Origin: GCA-020352575 sp041635475
Lineage (GTDB): Bacteria; Actinomycetota; Acidimicrobiia; Spongiisociales; JAENVV01
Direction of reading: 5' to 3'
Assembly (NCBI GenBank): GCA_041635475.1
Contig: JBFKVA010000004.1
Coordinates: 1-64,000, forward strand
Length of the DNA stretch: 64,000 bases
Each line of letters begins with the position of its first letter. The stretch's first letter is position 1. Below, piece by piece: positions 40,461 through 49,585 of the stretch. The position numbers and the translations under genes were made by a program. The notes beneath the pieces are model-generated. The model searched no databases, was not told where the DNA came from, and saw only the letters and a list, made by a program, of their open reading frames with translations.

Positions 40461-41026
40461 GGGCGGTCCCCGCGCACGTGGACGGCCTGGAAGAACGAGA
40501 CCTCGATGTCGCCTTCCTCCTTCCCGAACTCCTCCTGGAGTGCCTCGACCGCCCGCACCAGGGCATCGAGGCGCTCCCGGGAGAGGCGCATCGTCGCCAG
40601 CCCTATCGCGGCCGAACGCCGTGGGTGGTCCTTCTCCAGCGAGAGGCGACCCTCCCTCGCCGCCGTCGCGAAGCGGGACTCGGCGTGCCGGAAGGCCAGG
40701 GTCGCCACCTCGGCGAGCCCCGCGCCCCCGTACCGTTCGAGGAAGGCCGCGCTCGGGCGGATGGAGGAGCCCGCCACCTGGTACACGCGCTCGACCAGGG
40801 CACCCCTCGGGCGTTCCTCGACGACCCGGATGATCCCATGGGACGTGAGTGTGTTGAGGTGGTAGTAGAGCCGGGTCACCGGCACCCCCAACTCCCCGGC
40901 CAACTCCTTGGCGCTCCGGGGGGTGTCGAGGGCCTCCACGAGTTCCAGGCGCCGGGGTGACAGCAGCGCATTGAACTGCTCGAGGGTGTCGAGTTCGAGC
41001 GCCTCCGGGATGGGGTGAGGTGACAT
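40457..41026 (-). CDS. ArsR-like winged-helix regulator
   Basis: 189 residues. The HTH is EQFNALLSPRRLELVEALDTPRSAKELAGELGVPVTRLYYHLNTLTSHGIIRVVEERPRGALVERVYQVAG, an ArsR/HTH_20 type. The remaining ~110 residues are helical (LRERLDALVRAVEALQEEFGKEE-like) and may sense a ligand. ATG 41026 is chosen because a TATGAT box (41037-41042) lies 10 bases upstream; ATGs at 41038-41041 overlap the box. Likely controls the MFS gene and itself through the palindrome at 41054-41067. Confidence 0.82.
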   Translation of the reverse strand: MSPHPIPEALELDTLEQFNALLSPRRLELVEALDTPRSAKELAGELGVPVTRLYYHLNTLTSHGIIRVVEERPRGALVERVYQVAGSSIRPSAAFLERYGGAGLAEVATLAFRHAESRFATAAREGRLSLEKDHPRRSAAIGLATMRLSRERLDALVRAVEALQEEFGKEEGDIEVSFFQAVHVRGDRP

Positions 41027-41053
41027 GCGATCCGACATCATACATTCAGGTCC

Positions 41054-41067
41054 CTTGAATATTCAAG
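41054..41067. promoter_or_regulatory. Perfect palindrome CTTGAATATTCAAG between regulator and clpB
   Basis: A 14-base perfect palindrome. On the minus strand its TTGAAT lies 18 bases before TATGAT, a promoter for the HTH/MFS pair. On the plus strand its TTGAAT lies 17 bases before GACAAT, a possible clpB promoter. One bound protein could therefore govern both directions. Half-sites resemble the HspR/HAIR half-site CTTGAGT but with no spacer. Confidence 0.6.
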
Positions 41068-41149
41068 TGATTCCAACGACAATGACCCGCATCTCAAAGA
41101 AGATCAAGACCTGATACACTTCGACTCAGATTTACTTCGTAGGTGACTC

Positions 41150-43726
41150 ATGGATCCGAGCAAGCTCACAAGCGCCACCCAGCGAGTCCTGGGGTCGGCC
41201 GCGGCGTCCGCCGCCGATCGCGCCCACCCCCACATCGAGACCGCCCACATGGCCAAGGCGCTCCTGGCGGAGACGGACGGCCTCGTCTACCCGCTTCTCA
41301 CCCGCCTCGGGATCCAACCGGTGGCGCTCCGGGGCCGGGTCGACGCGATCCTCGACACGCTCCCCCAGGCCCACGGTGGCCAGGAGGCAACGCTGTCCCC
41401 CGACGCCGGAAGGGTCCTGGCCGCCGCCGACACCGTCCGCAGCCGCCTCGGGGACGACTACCTCTCGGTCGAGCACCTCATCATCGCCCTCAGCGGGGCC
41501 GAGGATCGGCTCGGGGCCGCACTGCGGGAGATGGGCGCGACCCCGGACGCGGTCGAAGGGGCACTGGCCGACCTGCGGGGCTCGCGGCGCGTCACGACAC
41601 CGGACCCCGAGGCGACCCAGGACGCGCTCGGCAAGTACGGACGGGACCTCACCGACGATGCCCGAGCCGGGAGGCTCGACCCGGTCATCGGACGCGACGA
41701 CGAGATCGGCCGGGTCATCCAGGTGCTGAGCAGGCGCACGAAGAACAACCCCGTCCTCATCGGCGAGCCGGGGGTGGGCAAGACGGCCATCGTCGAGGGC
41801 CTCGCCCGCCGCATCGCCGATGGCGACGTCCCCGACAGCCTGGCCCACAAGCGGATCGTCGCCCTCGACCTGGGATCCATGCTGGCCGGGGCCAAGTACC
41901 GGGGTGAGTTCGAGGAACGGCTAAAGGCCGTCCTCGACGAGATCAGGGACGCCCAGGGGAACGTCGTCACCTTCATCGACGAGCTCCACACCGTGGTCGG
42001 GGCGGGTGCGGCCGAGGGGGCAATGGACGCCTCGAACATGCTCAAGCCCATGCTGGCTCGGGGCGAGCTGCGGATGATCGGGGCCACCACCCTCGATGAG
42101 TATCGGCAGCACGTCGAGCGCGACGCCGCCCTCGAACGACGATTCCAGCCGGTGCTGGTCGAAGCCCCCTCGGTGGAGGACACCATCGGCATCCTCCGGG
42201 GCCTCAAGGAGCGGTACGAGGTCCACCATGGCGTCCGGATCCAGGACAGCGCCATCATCGCGGCCGCCGTGCTCTCCGACCGGTACATCACCGCCCGTCA
42301 ACTTCCTGACAAGGCCATCGACCTCATCGACGAAGCGGCCTCCAAGCTGCGGATCGAGATCGACTCGATGCCCGAGGAGATCGACACCCTCGTCCGCCGG
42401 ATCGTGCAACTGGACATCGAGCGGGCCGCTCTCGAGAAGGAGAGCGACGCGGCCTCCCGGGAGCGCCTCGAGGCCGTGGAAGAGGAGCGGGCCGACCTCA
42501 CCGAGGAGGCGGACCGTCTCAGCGCGCACTGGCGCCTGGAGAAGGAGGCCATCGGGGACATCCGGGGCACGAAGGCAGAGATCGAGGAGACCCGGATGAG
42601 TGCCGAGCGGGCCGAGCGCGAGGCAGACCTCACCCGGGCGGCCGAGCTGCGCTACGGGACGCTCCCCCAACTCGAAACCCGCCTCGCCGACCAACAGGAG
42701 GCGCTCGCAGCCCTCCAGGCCGACAACCGGATGCTGTCCGAGGAGGTCGAGGAGGAGCACGTCGCCGAGGTCGTGTCCCGGTGGACCGGCGTCCCGGTCT
42801 CCCGCCTCATGGAGGGCGAGGTCGCCAAGCTCATCCGCCTCGAGGACCACCTTCACGAGCGGGTGGTGGGCCAGCTCGAGGCGGTGACGGCCGTCGCCAA
42901 CGCCATCCGTCGCAACCGGGCCGGCCTGTCCGATCCGCGGCGGCCGATCGGCTCGTTCATCTTCCTGGGCCCGACCGGGGTCGGCAAGACGGAACTGGCT
43001 CGGGCGCTTGCCCAGTTCCTGTTCGACGATGAGCGCTCCATGGTTCGTATCGACATGACCGAGTACATGGAACGGCACGCCGTCAGCCGCCTCATCGGCG
43101 CACCACCGGGGTACGTCGGGTACGACCAGGGCGGCCAGCTCACCGAGGCGGTGCGGCGGCGCCCGTACTCGGTGATCCTTCTCGACGAGATCGAGAAGGC
43201 CCACGCCGACGTGTTCAACGTGCTGCTTCAGGTTCTCGACGACGGGCGCCTCACCGACGGCCAGGGACGCACCATCGACCTCACCAACACGGTCCTCATC
43301 ATGACCTCCAACCTCGGATCGGAACTCATCGATCCCGACCTCCCCGACGAGGTGGTGGCGTCCCGCGTCCTCGAGGTGGTCAAGCGAACCTTCCGCCCGG
43401 AGCTCATCAACCGGGTGGACGAGATCCTCGTCTTCAACCGGCTCACCCGGGCCGACCTGCGCCAGATCGTGGACATCCAACTCGCCGAACTTCGGGTTCG
43501 GCTGGCCGGCCGCAAGCTCGGCCTGACGGTGTCGGAGGAGGCCGTCGACTGGCTGGCTGACCACGGGTTCGACCCCGCCTACGGAGCCCGGCCGCTCAAG
43601 CGGCTCATCCAATCCGCGATCGGGGATCCGTTGGCACTCGCGCTCCTCGAGGGGCAGTTCACGGAGGGGGACACGGTCATCGTGGATGTCGAGGGCGAGT
43701 CGCTGGCGATCGGGGCAATCGGGTAG
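41150..43726 (+). CDS. clpB: ATP-dependent disaggregase ClpB
   Basis: 858 residues, the ClpB length. It rescues aggregated proteins together with DnaK. The Clp N domain covers about residues 1-140. AAA1 has GEPGVGKTAIVEGLARRI (about 205) and FIDELHTVVGAGAAEGAMDASNMLKP. The middle coiled-coil domain runs about 400-530. AAA2 has GPTGVGKTELARALAQFLF (about 607) and ILLDEIEKAHADVFNVLLQVLDDGRLTDGQGRTIDLTNT. The middle domain separates it from ClpA/ClpC. The 123-base upstream region holds a palindrome shared with the regulator gene but no perfect HAIR or CIRCE element. AGGTGA is a weak ribosome site. Confidence 0.97.
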   Translation: MDPSKLTSATQRVLGSAAASAADRAHPHIETAHMAKALLAETDGLVYPLLTRLGIQPVALRGRVDAILDTLPQAHGGQEATLSPDAGRVLAAADTVRSRLGDDYLSVEHLIIALSGAEDRLGAALREMGATPDAVEGALADLRGSRRVTTPDPEATQDALGKYGRDLTDDARAGRLDPVIGRDDEIGRVIQVLSRRTKNNPVLIGEPGVGKTAIVEGLARRIADGDVPDSLAHKRIVALDLGSMLAGAKYRGEFEERLKAVLDEIRDAQGNVVTFIDELHTVVGAGAAEGAMDASNMLKPMLARGELRMIGATTLDEYRQHVERDAALERRFQPVLVEAPSVEDTIGILRGLKERYEVHHGVRIQDSAIIAAAVLSDRYITARQLPDKAIDLIDEAASKLRIEIDSMPEEIDTLVRRIVQLDIERAALEKESDAASRERLEAVEEERADLTEEADRLSAHWRLEKEAIGDIRGTKAEIEETRMSAERAEREADLTRAAELRYGTLPQLETRLADQQEALAALQADNRMLSEEVEEEHVAEVVSRWTGVPVSRLMEGEVAKLIRLEDHLHERVVGQLEAVTAVANAIRRNRAGLSDPRRPIGSFIFLGPTGVGKTELARALAQFLFDDERSMVRIDMTEYMERHAVSRLIGAPPGYVGYDQGGQLTEAVRRRPYSVILLDEIEKAHADVFNVLLQVLDDGRLTDGQGRTIDLTNTVLIMTSNLGSELIDPDLPDEVVASRVLEVVKRTFRPELINRVDEILVFNRLTRADLRQIVDIQLAELRVRLAGRKLGLTVSEEAVDWLADHGFDPAYGARPLKRLIQSAIGDPLALALLEGQFTEGDTVIVDVEGESLAIGAIG

Positions 43727-43752
43727 CGTCGATGCGTCCAGGAGGACCGTCG

Positions 43753-44841
43753 ATGGCGAACCCCCCGAACTCCCCAACCCCGGTCGTGGCGTCCGACCTG
43801 CATCGGCTTCATGCCGCGAGCACCGGGACGTGGGTGGGTGTCACCATCCGATCCGAGGAGATCCCCGAGCGCATCGACGAGATCGTGAAGACCCTCGAGT
43901 CGGCCGGGCACCCGATCCTGGCAACCGGCGCCCACGATGACCGCGTCCTCGAGACGGTCCACGACCGAGGCATGATCGAGTGGATGCGGGGCGCCCACGC
44001 CGCGTGGATCGTCGCCGGCTACCCCACCGACCCCGGCCAGGACCAGGTGACCGCCTACGCGTTCCCGACGGAGCGATTCCTCGGGGGCCGACCACTCCGG
44101 CTGCCGACGTCGCCCGGGGCACTCGCCGGCGTCTATGCGATGGACACGATGACCCAGGTCGGTGCCGGGACCTGGGAGGGGGCGCGGGCGGCGGTCGACA
44201 CCGCCATGACGGCGGCGGACCTCGTCGCCCACGGTGCCCGATCGGCGTACGCCGCCTGTCGTCCCCCGGGCCACCACGCCGGCCGCGACTACTTCGGGGG
44301 GTCGTGCTACCTCAACAACGCGGCGGTGGCGGTCGAGACCCTGCGCGCAGGCGGCTTGGAGCGCATCGCCACCATCGACATCGACGCCCATCACGGGAAC
44401 GGGACCCAGGAGATCTTCTACGGACGCGACGACGTCATCACCGGCTCCGTCCACGTCGACCCGGCGGCAGGGTGGTTTCCCCACTTCGTTGGTCACGCCG
44501 ACGAAGTGGGGTCCGGCAGGGGCGAGGGTCACAACCGCAATGTCCCGATCCCGCCTGGGAGCGACGACGACGCCTGGCTCGCCGGCCTGGACCGGCTCGT
44601 CGACTTCGCCGCAGGGCACCGTCCGGATGCCATCGTCGTGTCCCTCGGTGTCGATGCCGAGGTCTCGGACCCCGAGAGCCCGCTCCGTGTGACCGCGGCC
44701 GGCTTCACCGCGGCCGGCGAACGGGTAGCGTCCCTCGGGCTGCCGACCGTGTTCGTGCAGGAAGGCGGGTACGTCCTCTCCACCATCGGGGAACTCGTGG
44801 CTGCCGTGATCACCGGCTTCGACAGGAGGGTCAACCGATGA
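43753..44841 (+). CDS. Histone deacetylase-family amidohydrolase
   Basis: 362 residues. The zinc-dependent deacetylase fold is clear: AACRPPGHHAGRDYFGGSCYLNNAAVAVETLRAGGLERIATIDIDAHHGNGTQEIFYGRDDVITGSVH, with the HH pair, the Zn ligands in DIDAHH and the later Asp in GVDAEVSDPE, and QEGGYVLSTIGE with the conserved Tyr. Bacterial members deacetylate polyamines, acetoin-pathway proteins or small amides. ATG 43753 has AGGAGG upstream. First gene of a long operon; it overlaps the S9 peptidase start by 4 bases, which suggests work on acetylated peptides or amides. Confidence 0.9.
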   Translation: MANPPNSPTPVVASDLHRLHAASTGTWVGVTIRSEEIPERIDEIVKTLESAGHPILATGAHDDRVLETVHDRGMIEWMRGAHAAWIVAGYPTDPGQDQVTAYAFPTERFLGGRPLRLPTSPGALAGVYAMDTMTQVGAGTWEGARAAVDTAMTAADLVAHGARSAYAACRPPGHHAGRDYFGGSCYLNNAAVAVETLRAGGLERIATIDIDAHHGNGTQEIFYGRDDVITGSVHVDPAAGWFPHFVGHADEVGSGRGEGHNRNVPIPPGSDDDAWLAGLDRLVDFAAGHRPDAIVVSLGVDAEVSDPESPLRVTAAGFTAAGERVASLGLPTVFVQEGGYVLSTIGELVAAVITGFDRRVNR

Positions 44842-46631
44842 CGGTTGGCAAGGACGAGCACCACGGCGTTCCCAGCCTCGTACGCCCCGACGCTCCCAAG
44901 GCTGCGACCTGGAGCCTCGAGGCCATCGCCGCCGTCGAGCGACCGCACGACGCCCGGGTCTCCCCCACTGGGACGCATGTCGCCTACATCCTCGATCGGG
45001 ACACCTCCGACGTCTGGACCATCCCGGTGGCGGGAGGGCACCCACGGCGGATCACGACCGGAAGGGAGTTGGCGCCGTACTGGGAGGACGACGCCGCCGC
45101 CTGGTCCCCAGACGGCACCGTGATCGCCTTCACGGCCGAGGGCTCAACCTTCGTCGTGCCCCTGGCCGGCGGCCTGCCTTCGAAGGTTGTCGCCGCCTCG
45201 GACCCCCAATGGCTCGACGACGCCACGCTCGTCGTCACCATCGACCGAGGCGACGAGAGCCGACTCGCCCGCGTGGACATCCACGACGGGTGGCCGGACG
45301 CCCTCACTCCCGCCGGGCAGAACGTCTCGGGTGCGTCGATCGCCGGCACCACGATCCTCTACGTCGTCCACCCGAGGGGTGACCGCAACCGAAGCGACAT
45401 ATGGGTCGTCGAGGGGTCGGCCGAGCCCCGCTTCGTCGCCGGCGGACCGGGGGCCCAGGCCCGCGGACCACGCCTCTCTCCGGACGGCACCACTGTCGCG
45501 TACGTCTCGGAGGCTCCGGGGTGGTACGAGGTCCACCTCGTCGGCCTCGACGGCTCGACCCCTCGACAGCTCACTACGGACGGGGCGGACTTCTCGGGGC
45601 TCGCCTGGCACCCCGACGGCGCCAGGATCCTCGCGGTCCGCAGCCGGATGGGCCACGGTGACCTCGTCTCCATCGACGTCGGGACTGGTCGTGTCACCCT
45701 GCTCGGCAACGGCGGCGAGTGGGGCGCCCCGATGTGGGCCGGGGACGCCATCATCGCCACCCACGAGGATCACCGCACACCGCCGCGCCTCGTCCGGTTC
45801 GACGCCGACGGGTCTGTGACGAGCCTCACCGCCCCTCCCCCGGTCTCGATCACCGCCGCCCCCCACCGTCCCTTCGAGGAGGTCCGGTATCGGTCACGCG
45901 ACGGCCTCGAGATCCACGGATTCCTGTTCCGGCCGGCATCCCAAGGGCCCGTGCCTGCCATCGTGTACCCCCACGGGGGCCCGACCTCGGCATACGGCGA
46001 CTCCTGGGATGGCCACGCCCAGTACTTCATCGACAAGGGATATGCCTGGTTCGCCGTCAACTTCCGGGGAAGCACCGGCTATGGCCGCGGTTTTGAGCGA
46101 GCCAACCATGGCGTCTGGGGGATAGCCGACACCGAAGACTGTCTCGCCGCCGCCGACCACCTGGCGACGCTGGACTGGATCGACGCTCGTCGGATTGGCA
46201 TCTTCGGGGCGAGCTACGGCTCCTACATGGCGCTCGCCGCCCTCACCCGAGACCCGGGTCGGTTCGCCTGTGGGGTGGCCAAGTACGGTGACTCCGACAT
46301 TGCCACGTCGTGGGCACAGGGCGACCGGGGGGGTCGGGAGGACCTCGAGCGGATGATGGGGACCCCCGCCGAGAACCCGTCCGGTTACCGGGCCGGGTCG
46401 CCCCTCTGGGAGGTCGATCGGATCACAAGCCCGATCCTCGTCGCCCACGGCGAACGTGACGAGCGGGTTCACCCGGACCAGTCGGCCCAGCTCGTCGACG
46501 AACTCCGGCGTCTCGGCAAGAGGTTCGAGTACGTCACATACCCGACCGAGGGCCACGGGCTCCTCCGGGCGGAGCCCCAGGTCCACTTCTACCGCCGGTT
46601 GGAGCGGTTCCTCGACTGGTACCTCATGTGA
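44838..46631 (+). CDS. S9-family serine peptidase (acylaminoacyl-peptidase-like)
   Basis: 597 residues. The N-terminal ~340 form a beta-propeller with repeated SPDG/HPDG motifs (AWSPDGTVIAF, RLSPDGTTVAYV, AWHPDGARILAV). The C-terminal hydrolase has PAIVYPHGGPTSAYGDSW, FAVNFRGSTGYGRGFE, the nucleophile IFGASYGSYMALAALT, ILVAHGERDERVHPDQS (acid) and YPTEGHGL (His). The PHGGP motif and GSTGYG are classic for this family. No signal peptide, so cytosolic. ATGA overlap with the deacetylase and GTGA overlap with the next gene. Confidence 0.93.
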   Translation: MTVGKDEHHGVPSLVRPDAPKAATWSLEAIAAVERPHDARVSPTGTHVAYILDRDTSDVWTIPVAGGHPRRITTGRELAPYWEDDAAAWSPDGTVIAFTAEGSTFVVPLAGGLPSKVVAASDPQWLDDATLVVTIDRGDESRLARVDIHDGWPDALTPAGQNVSGASIAGTTILYVVHPRGDRNRSDIWVVEGSAEPRFVAGGPGAQARGPRLSPDGTTVAYVSEAPGWYEVHLVGLDGSTPRQLTTDGADFSGLAWHPDGARILAVRSRMGHGDLVSIDVGTGRVTLLGNGGEWGAPMWAGDAIIATHEDHRTPPRLVRFDADGSVTSLTAPPPVSITAAPHRPFEEVRYRSRDGLEIHGFLFRPASQGPVPAIVYPHGGPTSAYGDSWDGHAQYFIDKGYAWFAVNFRGSTGYGRGFERANHGVWGIADTEDCLAAADHLATLDWIDARRIGIFGASYGSYMALAALTRDPGRFACGVAKYGDSDIATSWAQGDRGGREDLERMMGTPAENPSGYRAGSPLWEVDRITSPILVAHGERDERVHPDQSAQLVDELRRLGKRFEYVTYPTEGHGLLRAEPQVHFYRRLERFLDWYLM

Positions 46632-47692
46632 GACGACGGCTCCGTGACCTCGGCGTCGTCATCGGGGAGTTCCCTCCCGGGCCCCTCAACGCCATCACCG
46701 ACGTCCCCGGGGTCTGGGTCGGACACACCACCGTGATCCGGGACTCCCCGACCGTTGTCCGCAGCGGTGTGACCATGGTCGTTCCCCGCGAAGGCGGGAT
46801 CTGGTCCAACTACGCCTACTGCGGGATCGAGGCCCTCAACGGCAACGGCGAGATGACAGGGATACCGTGGATAGAAGAGTCAGGGATGCTCGGGTCCCCG
46901 ATCGCCATCACGAACACCCACCAGGTCGGGATGGTGCGGGACGCCATGGTCCGCCATGCCGCAGAGATGAACCTCGACCGGGACTTCATCCTGCCGGTGG
47001 TGGCCGAGACCTGGGACGGACACCTGAACGACGCCGAGTCCTTCCCCCTCGGGGAGGCAGACGCCATCGCCGCCATCACGTCCGCCCGAGCCGGGCCGGT
47101 GGCCGAAGGCAACGTGGGCGGCGGGACCGGGATGATCTGCCACGAGTTCAAGGGAGGGATCGGTACATCGTCCCGGGTGGTCGAGACGGGGTCCATCAGC
47201 GCCACGCTCGGCGTCCTCGTCCAGGCGAACCACGGGCGTCGGGGCGACTTCCGCGTCAACGGACTCCCGGTCGGCCACGCCGTCGGGTTCGACGTCGCCC
47301 CCTCCGCCTGGGAGGGCGGGACCGGCGAGGCGTCGGGTTCGATCATCGTCGTCATCGCCACCGACGCCCCGCTCCTGGCCGACCAGTGTCGCCGCCTGGC
47401 GAAGCGGGCGACGGTCGGTCTCGCCCGGTCGGGTGGGTTCGGGCACAACTCGAGCGGGGACATCTTCATCGCCTTCGCAACCGGCAACGACCTGCGTAGG
47501 GACGAACCGGTCCGGACCGTCCGGACGCTCGACCACGAGCTCCTCACACCCCTCTTTCGCGCCACGGCGGAGGCCGTCGAGGAGGCGGTCACCAACGCCC
47601 TCTGCGCCGCCGAGACGATGACCGGGTACCGGGGTCGGACCGCTTTCGCGCTCCCGCACGAGGCCGTCGAACGTTTCGTCCGGATGGGCTGA
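46628..47692 (+). CDS. P1-family peptidase (DmpA-type aminopeptidase)
   Basis: 354 residues. Family features: LNAITDVPGVWVGHTTV, EALNGNGEMTGIPWIEESG, SPIAITNTHQVGMVRDAM, VAEGNVGGGTGMICHEFKGGIGTSSR and FGHNSSGDIFIAFATGN. In DmpA and beta-peptidyl aminopeptidases the precursor cuts itself just before the nucleophile Ser in the N-S-S-G-D-like region, which is intact here. These enzymes remove N-terminal D- or beta-amino acids or short L-residues. GTG 46628 overlaps the S9 peptidase stop. Confidence 0.92.
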   Translation: MRRRLRDLGVVIGEFPPGPLNAITDVPGVWVGHTTVIRDSPTVVRSGVTMVVPREGGIWSNYAYCGIEALNGNGEMTGIPWIEESGMLGSPIAITNTHQVGMVRDAMVRHAAEMNLDRDFILPVVAETWDGHLNDAESFPLGEADAIAAITSARAGPVAEGNVGGGTGMICHEFKGGIGTSSRVVETGSISATLGVLVQANHGRRGDFRVNGLPVGHAVGFDVAPSAWEGGTGEASGSIIVVIATDAPLLADQCRRLAKRATVGLARSGGFGHNSSGDIFIAFATGNDLRRDEPVRTVRTLDHELLTPLFRATAEAVEEAVTNALCAAETMTGYRGRTAFALPHEAVERFVRMG

Positions 47693-47791
47693 GGACCACC
47701 CCCAAACCGCGTTCCGAACAACCTCCACGTTTGGCGCCCATCGCGTCGTAGGAAGCTCTACATTCACGGGGTTACACACCCGGAGGACCAC

Positions 47792-49546
47792 GTGAAGCGC
47801 ATCGTCGCACTGCTCGCCGTCATGCTGATGGCGACGCTGCTTGCCCCAACGGCCGTTGCCCAAGAGGACGACAGAGTCGTCCTGCGGATCGGCCTCACCC
47901 AGGACTGGGAGACCCTCAACCCCGTCGTTGGGTTCGCCGTGAGCGAGTACGAGATCTGGAACATCCACTACGCCACCCTCACGGACAAGGCGGCTGCGGA
48001 CTTCGCGACCATCCCGGGCCTCGCCGAGTCCTGGGTCGCCTCCAACGGGGGCCTCACCTACACGTACACGCTTCGCGAGGGTCTCAGGTGGTCCGACGGC
48101 GAGCCTCTCACTGCCGAGGACGTCGCCTGGAACATCAACACGGCCGTCGAACAGGAGTGGGACAACATGATCGCGACCGTGGGGAACCTCACGGCGGTCG
48201 TGGTCGACGAGCGGACGGTCGAGATCACCTCGTCGGTGCCCGATCCGAAGCTCCCGGCCATGGACGCGTACCTCGTGCCCAAGCACATCTGGGAGCCAGT
48301 TGCGGTCGACTACGACGGCACCGCAGAGTACGACGGGCTGAGCGGGGTCGGGAGTGGTCCGTTCGTCATCACCGAGTTCAACCCGGGCCAGTCGGTGATC
48401 ATGGACGTCAATCCCAACTACTGGGGCTGGCATGGTGAGGAACCGGTCATCGACCAGCTCGTGTTCCAGTACTTCTCGAACCCGGACGCCATGGTGGCGG
48501 CCCTCCAGCAGAACGAACTCGACGCCATCCATGGCTTCCCGGCCAGCTCCGCCGAGGCACTCGAGGCCGACCCCGACATCGTGGTCGTCGCCGGCAAGCA
48601 GGGTGGGTTCGACGAGATCGCCATCAACGGTGGCGCTGCCGAAGGCCAGCCCCATCCCGCCCTCCTCGACCTCGAGGTGCGCAAGGCGATCAGCCATGCC
48701 ATCGACCGGGCCGGCGCGATCGAGGACCTCTGGTTCGGCTTGGCGTCCCCGCTCGAGGTCATGAGCCCGGCCGCCGACACCGACAAGTGGTTGCCCGAGA
48801 TCCCGGCCGACAAGCGGTTCGACTACGACGTTGCCAAGGCGAACCAGATACTCGACGACGCCGGCTACGTCGACTCCGACGGCGACGGCATCCGAGAGAT
48901 GCCCGACGGCACGAACCCGCTCATCTTGCGCCACGCGGTGAACACCGACGGTGACCAGGCGGCGGCCATCGCCGACCTCTTCGTCGGCTGGATGGCCGAC
49001 ATCGGGATCGGTGTGGAGCTCTCGTCCTACGACCAGGACGCCCTCTTCGGCGTCATCGTGGACGGCACCTACGACACGTTCTTCTGGGGTTGGGTGCCGT
49101 TCGCCGACCCCGACCCGATGCTGTCCTACTTCACCGAGGCCGAGCTGGCGAACTGGAACGACGCCAACTGGTGGGACCCGGCGTACGAGGAGCTCTACCT
49201 CGCCCAGAAGTCCGAGCTCGACCCGGACCGTCGCGTCGAGATCGTCCACGAGATGCTCACTCTCTTCCACGACGCCGCCATCTACATCCCGATGTGGCTG
49301 GGGCCGGACCTGCAGGCCTACCGCACCGACACGTTCGAGGGCTGGGTCCAACAGCCGGCCGAGGTCGGCCCGGTCATGTTCTCGAACTCGTCGCCGAGCT
49401 ACGCGCTCCTGCGGCCCGTGGGCGGCGCTACCGCCAATGCGACCGACACGAACTGGCTCCTCTTCGGAGGAATCGCGGTCGTGGTCGTCGCGGGTGGGGT
49501 TCTCATCGCGATGCGACGCCGGTCCACGGCCGACGAGCGGGAGTAG
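47792..49546 (+). CDS. ABC transporter solute-binding protein (peptide family) with C-terminal anchor
   Basis: 584 residues. Residues 1-24 form a signal peptide (KRIVALLAVMLMATLLAPTAVAQ) without a lipobox Cys. The SBP_bac_5 domain follows (LRIGLTQDWETLNPVVGFAVSEYEIWNIHYATL, ... AESWVASNGGLTYTYTLREGLRWSDGEPLTAEDVAWNIN, which is diagnostic). Near the C terminus is a membrane helix (LLFGGIAVVVVAGGVLIAMRRR), so it is tethered that way. GTG 47792 has GGAGG upstream. Feeds the importer genes that follow. A 99-base gap before it may hold a promoter. Confidence 0.94.
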   Translation: MKRIVALLAVMLMATLLAPTAVAQEDDRVVLRIGLTQDWETLNPVVGFAVSEYEIWNIHYATLTDKAAADFATIPGLAESWVASNGGLTYTYTLREGLRWSDGEPLTAEDVAWNINTAVEQEWDNMIATVGNLTAVVVDERTVEITSSVPDPKLPAMDAYLVPKHIWEPVAVDYDGTAEYDGLSGVGSGPFVITEFNPGQSVIMDVNPNYWGWHGEEPVIDQLVFQYFSNPDAMVAALQQNELDAIHGFPASSAEALEADPDIVVVAGKQGGFDEIAINGGAAEGQPHPALLDLEVRKAISHAIDRAGAIEDLWFGLASPLEVMSPAADTDKWLPEIPADKRFDYDVAKANQILDDAGYVDSDGDGIREMPDGTNPLILRHAVNTDGDQAAAIADLFVGWMADIGIGVELSSYDQDALFGVIVDGTYDTFFWGWVPFADPDPMLSYFTEAELANWNDANWWDPAYEELYLAQKSELDPDRRVEIVHEMLTLFHDAAIYIPMWLGPDLQAYRTDTFEGWVQQPAEVGPVMFSNSSPSYALLRPVGGATANATDTNWLLFGGIAVVVVAGGVLIAMRRRSTADERE

Positions 49547-49585
49547 CCGCTGACGATCGACCGGAGGCGGGGGCGGGGATGGTTC

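Noticed and set aside
38769..40865. 698-codon plus-strand frame over the MFS and regulator genes
   Set aside because: No recognisable motif, His/Glu/Arg-rich shadow of the minus-strand operon.
41041..41149. HAIR (HspR) or CIRCE element before clpB
   Set aside because: No CTTGAGT-N7-ACTCAAG or CIRCE repeat; the palindrome found has no spacer and one mismatch per half-site.
41921..43777. 618-codon minus-strand frame opposite clpB
   Set aside because: Antisense shadow of an unmistakable ClpB.
46880..49351. 823-codon minus-strand frame opposite the P1 peptidase and solute-binding protein
   Set aside because: Val/Asp/Arg-rich shadow; the plus-strand genes have clear family motifs and ribosome sites.
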